NCBI GenBank assembly: GCA_004519485.1
Contig: CP038111.1
Coordinates: 186,001-250,000 of the forward strand
Length of the DNA: 64,000 nucleotides
Reading direction: 5' to 3'
Source: Nannochloropsis oceanica
Lineage: Eukaryota > Sar > Eustigmatophyceae > Eustigmatales > Monodopsidaceae
Made by a program: the position numbers and the translations under genes. Position 1 is the first letter of the stretch, and every line of letters starts with the position of its first letter. Shown here piece by piece: positions 37,690-47,500 of this stretch. Below the pieces are notes generated by a model that did no database searches, was not told the DNA's origin, and was given only the letters and a program-made list of their open reading frames with translations.

Positions 37690-38496
37690 AAAGACACACA
37701 ATAGATGAAAACAATGAAATACCTCTGAACAGGGAAATGAGCCAACAATTTGACATTCTTTACTAACGTGCGCATGGGCGAGCACTCAGTCCCCATGTGC
37801 TCGCCTAGTGCACTTTTTCGGACCATCTACTTGAGGACAAATGGTAAATCTCTCCTATCCGTCATCTTCTATTAATAAAAAGAATTTAACCAACAGAATT
37901 CTCCACTTTTTGCCCCCAGCTCTCGTGGCTTTCCTCTTCTCATACCGGATGTCTTCGATAAAACGAAGACAAGACACAGAAATTAACACAAAGATCAAAA
38001 CCCAAGCGAATCCGGGCCTTTTCTGGTATATTTCCACGTCGTCGTCCTCGTTCCATCGATATCTTCGACTCCTCCCGCAGACTGCACCCCACCGTCTTCT
38101 CTCTTTAGTTTCTTCTAATGCGCACACAATGAAGCCTTCTATAACGAAGAAGATGTGTTTGCCTCTTTTCCGATGGGGCCAATATCAAATAAGTGCTCAA
38201 TGGTAAATGCAAGAGAAAATAGACATGGCCTCTGTAGGAAGCCACGTCATATTCCTTCACTTATTTGCCTAAAACGGTCTACTGCTTTCCTTCATCTCTC
38301 TCACTCCTCCATATCAGACGTATAAGAGCAACTGTCAATCAAAAAGAGACAACCGAAGGAAGAAAACTCCACTCCCCTGTACCCCCGCTGCTCGTCCAAA
38401 TCCTTTCCTCTTCAAGTATTTCATTTTAGCCTCGTAAAATCGAAAACAAACAAATTAAAATAGGTTGTGACCCGGAGACGAACCATCATCATCCGA
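37690..38496. other. Convergent 3' intergenic region
   Basis: About 800 bp between the 3' ends of the NEPRO-like gene and methionine synthase. An inverted pair GTGCGCATGGGCGAGCAC / CCATGTGCTCGCCTAGTGCAC lies at about 37768-37812 and could form a hairpin at the transcript end. No gene seen. Confidence 0.5.
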
Positions 38497-41320
38497 TTAA
38501 TGGGCGCCCTTGACACCCTTCACCTGGCTCTTGCCTCCCGCGGCCATTTCCTCGCGCACCAATTTTGCAGCAGAAACCATGTTACGAAGAGACGGCAACA
38601 CCTCCTCCCAACGGCGGGTCTTGAGGCCACAGTCCGGGTTGAGCCAAATCTTGGAGACATCGATCCCCGCGGCGACATACGCGCGCGCCTTGGAAGCCAT
38701 GGACTCAACGCTAGGGACCACAGGCGAGTGCACGTCGTAAACACCGGGCCCAATATCGCGGCTGTAGCCATAGGTCGCCAGCGCCTTAACCATCTCGTCG
38801 CCCGAGCGGGAATTCTCGATTGTCAACACGTCGGCGTCCAAGGCATCGATGGCACCGAGGATCTCCTCTGTATTAGGGCGGGAAGTGGGGAGAAATGGGT
38901 ACAGTCATTTGGGGTAAATTTAAATGTAAAATTGTGTGCGTGATGTATACGCCCTCTTCACTCTTCCTCTTATTCTCTTTCCCTCGCGTGCGCTTACACT
39001 CACCAAAGTCAGAGTAGCAGAGATGCGTCACGATCTGGCACGCCGACGTGGCCACACCCGTGGAAAGACGGAAGGAAGCCGCAGCCCATTCGAGGTATGC
39101 TGCCTGGCGGTTCGTCTTGAGAGGGAGCCCTTCGCGGATAGCGGGGTCATCGACCTGAGATTGTGAGCGAGGATGAGTACAAAAACGGAGAGGAAATGAA
39201 ACCATGAAGGTGAGAGGAGGGAGGGCGAGGACGTACCTGAATAATGCGGCAGCCAGCCTTCTCCAAGTCGGCAATTTCCTCGCGTAAGGCCAAGGCGATC
39301 TGATACGCTTGCTCCGATCGCGTTATATCTTTGCGAGGGAAGGACCAGTTAATGCAGGTGACGGCACCCGTCAACATGCCCTTGACATACGCACGGTTGG
39401 TCATGGACTGCGCCAATTCAAATTCATGCACCGTCATGGGGCCCAGACGAGACACATCGCCTGTAATTAGGGGCGGACGCACGTAACGCGAGCCGTAGGA
39501 CTGCACCCAAGCGTGCTGCGTGAAGGAATACCCCTTCAGCTTCATCCCAAAGTACTCCACCATGTCCGTACGCTCGGGCTCACCGTGCACCAAGACGTCC
39601 AGCCCCAACGCCTCCTGCGCGCCGATCGAATACCCAATCTCCGAGCCAATCCTCTCCCGGTATTCTATCTCGGAAATTGTCCCTTTCTTGAACTGCAGAC
39701 GCGCACGACGAATGGCGGGCGTCTGGGGGAAGCTACCGATCGTAGTAGTAGGGAAAGCGTGGAATTGCGGCTGCTGCGGGCGACGCTCGGCGAAAGGTGC
39801 GGGGCGCTTGAAGAAGTCCGCAGGGATGCTCTTAGCCGTAGGACCGGCTGAAGGCGCACCCGTGTAAGTGGACAGGTTCAAGTCACCAGCGCCTGCGCTG
39901 AGCTGTGCGGAGACGGCCTCCTTAACAGCGACCATCTCACCCAGCTTCTGCTGGGCGAAGGCGAGACGGGCCTTGACATCGGAGGGGAGTTCCTTCTCCA
40001 AGTTCACATCAATGGGCACGTGCTGAAGAGATGTGGAGGACTGTAGGGTTGGGGGAAGGAATGGAGTGTACGAGAGACTTGTGAGGATAGGAGGAGGAGG
40101 AAATAGAGTAAAAGCTTAGACTAAGAAGCTTAGCAGAAGTTGCAAAGAGCATTGTCCCGTTCCCCAATAGATGATGCTGAGTTGTCGAATATAATCACAG
40201 TAACACTCCCTGAATCCACATCTTCTCGCCTCTTACCTGGACAGTCATCGCCTGGTTAGGTCCCAAGAGCTTTCGCAGTGCCGCTACCACCTTGATAGCG
40301 GTACCATCATCCGCCCAAGGGCTGCGACCATCAATTACACCTACCCCTAGGCGCTTGTCCGCGGGAAATCCATTTTTTGCAATCAACTGGCAGGTCGCAT
40401 TGCCATGGGGTGCCCCAGGAACACCGCAGAAATCAAGGCCAATCGCGTGGACGGGCAAGGCGACCAACCAGGGGTAGACCTCGGGGGCAACGTCGTCATA
40501 GGGCACGACGAGATGAATGGGAACGCTACCCGTCAAACTCTTGTATGCTAGTTCAACATCCGCCTGTAAATGGATGGTAAAGGGGGTGGAGAGTGAGTCA
40601 TAGTTGAAGATTCGATGGACTCGCTTGGGTCATCGCAAAATAGCTGCACACAAATACTCATACTCTAATAAATCGCACCTGGTAGAGACTGGCCGCGCTC
40701 AAGGCCAACACCGGTTCGTGAAACTGTACCTCTGGAACGCCCAGCTTGGCAAGCTCCACGAGCACGGACTGGTACGCGGGAAGCAATCGCTGAATGACAG
40801 TGCTGCGATCAAAATCTCCGCGGGACAAGACCGTGAACGTCACAGGGCCAATCAGCATCGGGCAAGCCTTGTCTTTCCCTACCGTGGCTTGACCACGGCG
40901 GACCGCATCAAGAAACGGCGCCCAATTAGGCTGAGGAGCACTGTCCGCAGTCAGCTCGGGAACGAGGTAGTGGTAGTTAGAGTCCATCAGCTTCGACATG
41001 TCCAGAGCCGTGATGGCGGGCGGGTGGCCTCGCGCAGCGGCAAAGTATTGGTCCAAACCAGACAGCTCTTGGAAGCGAGGGGGCAGCAGGCCAAGGTACG
41101 TGCAATGATCCAGCATCTGATCGTAGCACGTGCCGTCCAGTGCGACGAAATCCACACCGGCGTCCGCCTGTGCCTTCCAAGCGGACTCCTCCACCTGCTT
41201 GGCGACCGCTATGAGCGCCTCCTTGCTCGACTTACCAGCCCAGTACTCTTCCAATGCCTTTTTCATCTCCCTGTTGGGCCCGATGCGAGGGTAGCCGATG
41301 GTGGACGTCTTGACAGACAT
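38497..41320 (-). CDS. metE: Cobalamin-independent methionine synthase
   Basis: Transfers a methyl group from 5-methyltetrahydropteroyl-polyglutamate to homocysteine without vitamin B12. Five exons (41320-40679, 40563-40237, 40040-39237, 39154-39004, 38867-38497) give 764 residues, the normal size. N-terminal half: [35 protein letters not shown] and [14 protein letters not shown]-terminal catalytic half: [54 protein letters not shown], then zinc ligands in VTHLCYSDF (His and Cys), the Glu in [10 protein letters not shown] and Cys in [10 protein letters not shown]. The start gives [14 protein letters not shown], matching the family with no targeting peptide, so it is cytosolic. The presence of MetE means methionine synthesis here need not depend on B12. 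Confidence 0.97.
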
Positions 41321-42258
41321 GGTACGAGATAGCGGGGGTTGTTTGTTCTGTGGTAAATGCGTGGTGGGTGGGGATCGGGATGGATGAGTGGCCTGCGAGT
41401 GCTTGGATGTCTTGAGTCCCTGATGTCAAGGTCTCAAATGTGAATGAAGGTTCGCCTTACGGTGGTTCGATTGTGCAGGGACTCCGTATTACTTGCGGTC
41501 GGGTAAGGTGACTCAAGGATATGGACTGAGTGGGATAGGACGGGATCTGAGATCCTCAGGAGCCATCTTTCCTTGAAAAGTAAACTCTGCTCACCGGCCT
41601 TTTTATCAACCGGCATTGCCTTTACGCATTGACTTGCTCTGCATGGCAGATTTTCTGGGGCCTCGCAAGGACAAAACGTAGGGCCCTGACTGCAACAGAA
41701 CAGGTCAGCCATACACTCAATGTGTGAGCCGGATCGCGGTCTGTTACGCACCTGTTGGCGAGAGGTCTTCTCGTTCTGTTCTACTCCTCCCTAGAACGTC
41801 ACCTCAAGTACATGTCTTTCTCTCCTTGCTTCCTCTGTCGAGGGGATCTACCTACTAGAGGTAAACTCGTTTGGGACGGGAAGGTTCGATTTGTGGCTAG
41901 GATATGCACAAAAAAATGTCGCATGAGATAGGGACGAGAGAGGCGACGACAACGGAGTAGGGGAGGTTACACTTTGTCAATTCCTTTTTGCATTACTCGT
42001 TATTTGCTGTAGGCTCGCAGTCCTTGTGTCTCTCAAAAGTTCATGTATGAACTTCTTGTTACTTAGTCCTTCAGTCTTCGCATTTCTATGGTACATCTAT
42101 GGCCGCAGTCGCACTTCCTCCTCTTACATGAAATCCTCCCGCAGGTCATGGCGGGGCACATTAGTCCCGCAGAAGCAATGACTGGCCAAGTCCAAAATCG
42201 GAAACCCCAAGCTCCTTCTTCCACAGACAACATATGTTACGTCTGTTCTTAATAAGTT
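41321..42258. other. Intergenic region, about 0.9 kb
   Basis: Lies between the start of methionine synthase and the 3' end of the glycosidase-like gene, both on the minus strand. A Cys-rich minus-strand frame of about 100 codons (41434-41751) has no homology that I recognise and is treated as untranslated. The MetE promoter should be in the left part. Confidence 0.55.
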
Positions 42259-43965
42259 CTACCTCACCTCGTCAAATTTCCCGTGAAGGATTTTTTTCAA
42301 ATACGAAGCCGGTGGTCGCAGGTACTCCATGTCCGGATGCTGCAGGAAGAAGCCTTCCAAATATTGCTGGTCATACACCGGACCCTTGGCCACCATTCGG
42401 AAGTCACACAAATCCAAACCGTAATGTTCCTTGCCTTTTGGATTTAGAGCATTGTCGTACATTTGCCAGTAAATCAAGTAGGCCAACCCTGCAGCTGCAC
42501 CAACATTCACAGCATTCTTTATCTTCTCCATGCTATCATCCCAGTCCGTGCTCATGGTATTCACACCGAACTCCCCTACATACACAGCTTTCTCCGGTGA
42601 TTCGGGAGTGCGTCGATGCATTCGTTGAATAAATCGCAAAGCCTCAAAAAACGCCCCGGTGGAAGCCTCTGGGATGAGAGTTGAGTCATAGGCCGAATAA
42701 GAAACCATGTCCAACGCCACCCGGGGCAACACTGTCGTCACCATATCCTGCCGGTGCGTCACGCGTCCGCTTTGCGCGTATTCTTTGGCAGATTCCCTTA
42801 CCAAATTCACTTCTGTGGCGTGGTAAACCTTGGTAGCGCCTGCCTTGTGCCCCACAGCCTTCCGGGCTTTCGTCACCCCCGCCTGCCGCGCCTCCAGCCA
42901 CTTGACCATCCGATCTGCCTTAATCCTGCTCACGGAGGCAGTAGTGTTGTATCGTTGGTCCACAGGTAAATCTTGTCGCAACGTCCAGTCCCCCTCCCAC
43001 ATTTGCAGCACAAAGGTTTTGTGCACGTATGCCGTGAGCAAATGCTCGGTCAGCTCATAAAATTGTGCGGTCTCGTCGCGGAGCTGCTGAGAGGTCGGAT
43101 CTTCAAATACCCAATACCAAGGGTCGAGCCAGGCTTTCCAATCTTCGGGGTCAGGGGAACTTCGGGCGACGTTAGAGTAGGCGATGAGGATGTAGGTGTC
43201 AAAATCCATCTCAAAAAGTGACTTCCAATAGGGGTGTCTGGCCACGTCCACAGGGGTTGGGGTCCAGGTCCGCCACGTGTCTGTTGGCCACTCGGGGGAA
43301 TGCCAGGGGTAGTCGTTCCATGGTTCGTGGAAATTGAAGGCAACTTTAATGATCTTGGCACCCAAGCGACGGACTTCGTCGGCCCCGTCCAGGAGGAAAG
43401 GCTTCGCTGTTTTGTAGTAACAGCCTTGCCAGTGCGCGACCCCGAGGAACGCCGTCATGTCGGGAGGATTGTGCGACATCTGCAGACAGGATTCCACGCC
43501 CTCATGGGCCGAGACGAAGCTCGTGTAGTTGTTGTAGCGGGTTGTGCAACTCCCCCCGGCGTTGGTCGAGTGTTGCCAGACCCGGCAATTGGGCATGGCA
43601 TTGCACAGAGAAGCACAGTCCCGCCGCGACACGCCCTTGAACGAGGAACCAAAGTCTTGATAATCAACGTTAGGAATACATTCGTACGTACCACCCACAT
43701 TGGTCGTACTACTGCTCCCACCCCCAAAGAGGGGGCCCGACAAGCCGGCTATCCCTCCGTTGTCGGAGGCGCTTTCCGAAGGGTGCCGTGACACGACCGT
43801 GGCGATGACCAGGCCCACGGCCAGTACGGCGAAGCCCTTCGAGGCATGCCGATACGCAAAGGCTAACAACGCGCCGCCCGTCGATACCTGGCTGCTTCCA
43901 GCGGCTCGTTCTAGCTGTCGGTGTTGGTGTGTGGACCGCATATCTACGTCCAAGGGTCGATGCAT
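42259..43965 (-). CDS. Membrane-anchored PAN/apple plus glycosidase-like protein
   Basis: Predicted type II membrane protein of 568 residues from the ATG at 43965. A short basic cytoplasmic tail is followed by a membrane anchor (GFAVLAVGLVIATVV, about residues 43-57) and a Ser/Gly linker. A PAN/apple-like domain with paired cysteines comes next (YECIPNVDYQDFG, DCASLCNAMPNCRVW, GVESCLQM). A (beta/alpha)8 catalytic domain follows: MTAFLGVAHWQGCYYK, IIKVAFNFHEPWNDYPW, a candidate acid/base in VYHATEVNLV, ALDMVSYSAYDS, a candidate nucleophile in YVGEFGVN and LIYWQMYDN. The GEFG and IYWQ pattern is that of clan GH-A glycosidases such as GH5, but I cannot place it in one family. The same frame is open upstream to about 44520, but no ATG there gives a convincing protein, so the start is provisional. 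It is likely luminal or cell-surface carbohydrate-active. Confidence 0.72.
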   Translation of the reverse strand: MHRPLDVDMRSTHQHRQLERAAGSSQVSTGGALLAFAYRHASKGFAVLAVGLVIATVVSRHPSESASDNGGIAGLSGPLFGGGSSSTTNVGGTYECIPNVDYQDFGSSFKGVSRRDCASLCNAMPNCRVWQHSTNAGGSCTTRYNNYTSFVSAHEGVESCLQMSHNPPDMTAFLGVAHWQGCYYKTAKPFLLDGADEVRRLGAKIIKVAFNFHEPWNDYPWHSPEWPTDTWRTWTPTPVDVARHPYWKSLFEMDFDTYILIAYSNVARSSPDPEDWKAWLDPWYWVFEDPTSQQLRDETAQFYELTEHLLTAYVHKTFVLQMWEGDWTLRQDLPVDQRYNTTASVSRIKADRMVKWLEARQAGVTKARKAVGHKAGATKVYHATEVNLVRESAKEYAQSGRVTHRQDMVTTVLPRVALDMVSYSAYDSTLIPEASTGAFFEALRFIQRMHRRTPESPEKAVYVGEFGVNTMSTDWDDSMEKIKNAVNVGAAAGLAYLIYWQMYDNALNPKGKEHYGLDLCDFRMVAKGPVYDQQYLEGFFLQHPDMEYLRPPASYLKKILHGKFDEVR

Positions 43966-44584
43966 GCTGCTGCTTGTTGGTGGTCGTAGGTCTGGGAGCG
44001 AGGAGGCCCGCCCTCTGGACCTAGGCTGGTCGAAGCCGCTAGTGTTCTCACAGAATATTGGTAAGACGCGTACCTGTGTGGTTGTGGTGGTGGCTTGCTT
44101 ATTACATTTAACATTGCGATGTTCAGGCTCCAAGCGTCTGCTCCACGGTGTGATGAGACGAGAAGAGACCCGGAGGATGAAAACAAGCAATGCTTGGTCA
44201 AAGGTAGAGGACAAAGACCTATGATGGCCATCAGCTTTAGTCACAGGCACATTTACATGCTTGCCATGGCTAGTCTGTGATTGTGCTTGGCTGTGTCTGC
44301 GGGAGCTGTATGCGTGATGGCATCGCCGATAGAAACCGAGAGTGTTGGCGGCCTCCAGGTTGTCTTCTTTATCACAGAACCATACCACGTACACCACACC
44401 AAACGCACAGACATCCACTGCAATCCATCCCTTTGATTCCCTTTTTTTGTGTTCCGGTCCTTGCATGGCACCACTTCCAAACCACGACCTTGCCTCCACA
44501 CCAACTTCTTCCACCCTCACTCACGGCGTCATCGCACTCCTACAACCATAACCACTACAGGGGAAGCGAGAGCACACGAGCACT
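43966..44584. other. Divergent intergenic region, glycosidase-like / NUP214-like
   Basis: About 620 bp between the two divergent starts. The minus-strand frame of the glycosidase-like gene continues open through most of it. A good splice donor (CAG|GTACGCG, about 44075) suggests a 5'-leader intron or an upstream exon. No extra gene was recognised. Confidence 0.45.
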
Positions 44585-47500
44585 ATGAGTCGTGTGTCAT
44601 GGCAGGCGCATGGCCTCAAGACGCTCAAGGTCAATCCCTCGCCCTACTCGTACGCGAAGGATGAGGAGGCGAGAGAAGACAACCCGCCTGTTGACGGACA
44701 GTCGCAACCGGATGGGGAATTCTTGTGCACAGCAGGGCCCTTGGGCCTCTTTGTGGCCTTAATTGCCGCCCAAGAAGGCGGTCAGGTGGAGTCTGGGCGG
44801 CTGGTGTTTGTTCCTAATGAGATATTGCAACCTCGCTTGCTGGAAACGGCACAAGAAAACGGGCTGTGGGATCAGCCGTATGGAGTGCCGCTGCCGGTGG
44901 GCAGGGAAGCCGCGATGCTGGCCGCCTCATGGGATGGGCAATACGTGGCGGTGGCTTACCTTCCCGCCGAGAAGGGTGGAAGTACAAGTGATGTGGAAGT
45001 TTATCATGTGGGTGATTTGCGCGTGCAGGACGGGAGGCCTCGGGCGTCGGCAACTGTGCAGCTTCCCCTGCGAACGCTGCGTTGGACACAGACAGGGCGG
45101 CACCGCCTCATGCTGGGCGGGGGACAATCACTCATGTTTTTGTGTGGGGATAGCGGTGATGGATCCTTTGTTACCATGCCCATTCGGGATTTATCTGGGC
45201 CGTTGGCGGCTGCGGATTGGAGTCCGAGTAGTGATGAGGTGATTGTGGTGTCATGCTTTGGGGAAGGGCCGGTGGAGGGTGGTGTGGAAAGTTTGTTCGA
45301 TGCTTATTTTCAGACTGCGTGTACATTGACATTGGAAACGGCTTTGGACGGGGAGGTCATCTCGAGGCTGCCGACGGGAATTAGGCATTGGGAGGATCCA
45401 CCGGGCATCGACGTAGAAGAGCCTGAGTTCAGCGCTGATAGGAATAACGTCGTCCATCTTGCATGGCTTCATCCTGATGTGTTGGTGGGTCTAAATAGGA
45501 GGGGGGATGTGGGCTTGTTGGCTCTGGAATCGGCACCCTTGGAGGGGTTTGCTCCCTCGGGACTTGCACCGATGGAGGTCCCTACCATGGAGTCCCGATT
45601 TTATTCGGTTTTGATGACAGACAAGAACAGCGGCAGCAGCAAGAAGAACGATGACAACGATGTGAAGTTTTTGTTCGTTACGCACTCCTTGGATCGGTAC
45701 GTACACACGGCAGATCTGACCAAGCCAGTCGACTCGGATCCGAACATCAAGACGGGCCAACGTCGCGCCCGGCCCCTGGAGCCTGCCGCCGCCGAGGAAG
45801 GCTTACCGCTAGTCCTGGCCGAGGGGGAGGTCTCTGCTCTCGTGCCTGCTAAACAGCGTGTATGCGGCTTGGGGTTGCTAACGAGCAAGACGGCCTTGGG
45901 CGCGAAGGCATATGCCCGTGAGGAATATCGTCCTTTGCTCGTAGCGGCGGGTGTTGGTGGATACGCTTTCCTTTTCGCCCTTCAGGATGGCGGTGACCTC
46001 CAAGCAGAACAACGACTCCTAAAGGACCCTCCTAATGAACCAACTGCACCTCCTCGTGCGGCTGCTGCTCCTACCTTAACCCCTGATTCTGCCTCTGCCC
46101 CGACCTCCGTGTTTGGAGCCACAACGATGCCTTCCGCTTTTGGTGCTGGATTCGGGGCACCTACACTGACCCCTCGCTCTGCTGCTGGCGCTGCTGATGT
46201 TGCTGCTCCTGCACCAATTTCATTCGCCAGCAGTACTGGTACGGCTCTGCCACCGATATCAGGTACGGTCTCTAATTTTAGCAATCCCCTTGGTGGGGGA
46301 ACAGGGTTTGGGGCTACTGGAGGAGGTCAAGGAGGAGGGATGTTTGGTGTAGGGGGGGGGGGAGGAGGAAAGGGGAGCCTTATTAATGTACCGTTTCCCG
46401 CTCCAGGAGAAAGAAAAGGAGGGGGGGGGGGGGGGGGCAGGAGGTCTCTTTGGCGCATCTCCTTCTTCGGCCACAGCCTCTTCTCCTTTTCCAGCTAGCA
46501 ACAGCAGCAACAGCAGAATAAGCTCGACGGGTGCCTTCCTATTTTCCGGTATCACCCCTGCTGCATCAGCCCCTGTCCCCTCCATCCCATTCTCCGCACC
46601 GCTGAAGCCCTCTATCACCTCCTCAACGTCCTCATCTTTCGGATTTGGTGGGTTGAACAGCCAGAAGGCGCCTGTCACTGCTGCCACTGCTCCTGCTTCG
46701 GCTCCCTCGACAGCAAGCAAGCCACCTGCCTTTCCCCCGGCTGCAGCCGCGTCAGCTCAAGTTCATTTGCCAGCTGATGGCTCAGATTTCGAGGAGGAAA
46801 AGGAGAAGGAGGAGAAGGAGGAGAAGGAGGGGGAGGAGGGGGAAAGCTTTGGAGGGGAGGACGAGGAGAAGAGGGGAAGGGAGATTCTTGAAGCAGACAA
46901 AGAGAAAGACCAAGAAGACGCTACTCTGGCTCGACAGCGACTCGCGAGCATCCCTCCTTTCCTTTCTATGACGGGGGAAAGAGGCAAGTCGTCAGTCCTA
47001 CCTCCTCCTTCTTCCTCCTCAAACGCAGCAGCAGGAAGCCCGGAGCAAATGTTTGCGGAGCTACTAGAGCTGGTGGAGCACAGACAGCATGCAGGAGATG
47101 GAGAGGTGGCAGGGAAATTGGCCGCAATCAAGGCGTCGGGAGAGGCGATGGATAGGAGGGAGGCTGTGAGAGAATTGAAACATTGGGCTTGGGAATTGTT
47201 AGATCGCGTGCAATTGTTCGAGGCCGAGGTGGGGGATCTCGAGAATCGGACGCGGACCCTGTATGGGAAACAGTTGGAGTTGGCTCGGAAGTTGAGGTTG
47301 GTTGGGTTGATGGTTGAGCAGGAGGAGGCAAGGAGGAGGGAAGGGGAGGGGGAGGAAGGGAGGCAGGAAGGGAGGGAGATGAGGCCATGGGAGGCAGATT
47401 TTTTAGATGCATTTGCATCGGTAGAGAGAGAGACGTTAGTTGAGGATGTGGAGGAACTGGCGAGGGCTATTGCTCGGATGCTGGCTCGGGGGCCGCATAG

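Noticed and set aside
41434-41751. Cys-rich minus-strand frame of about 100 codons
   Set aside because: No ATG with good context, no recognisable motif and no splice partner; it lies in the MetE upstream region.
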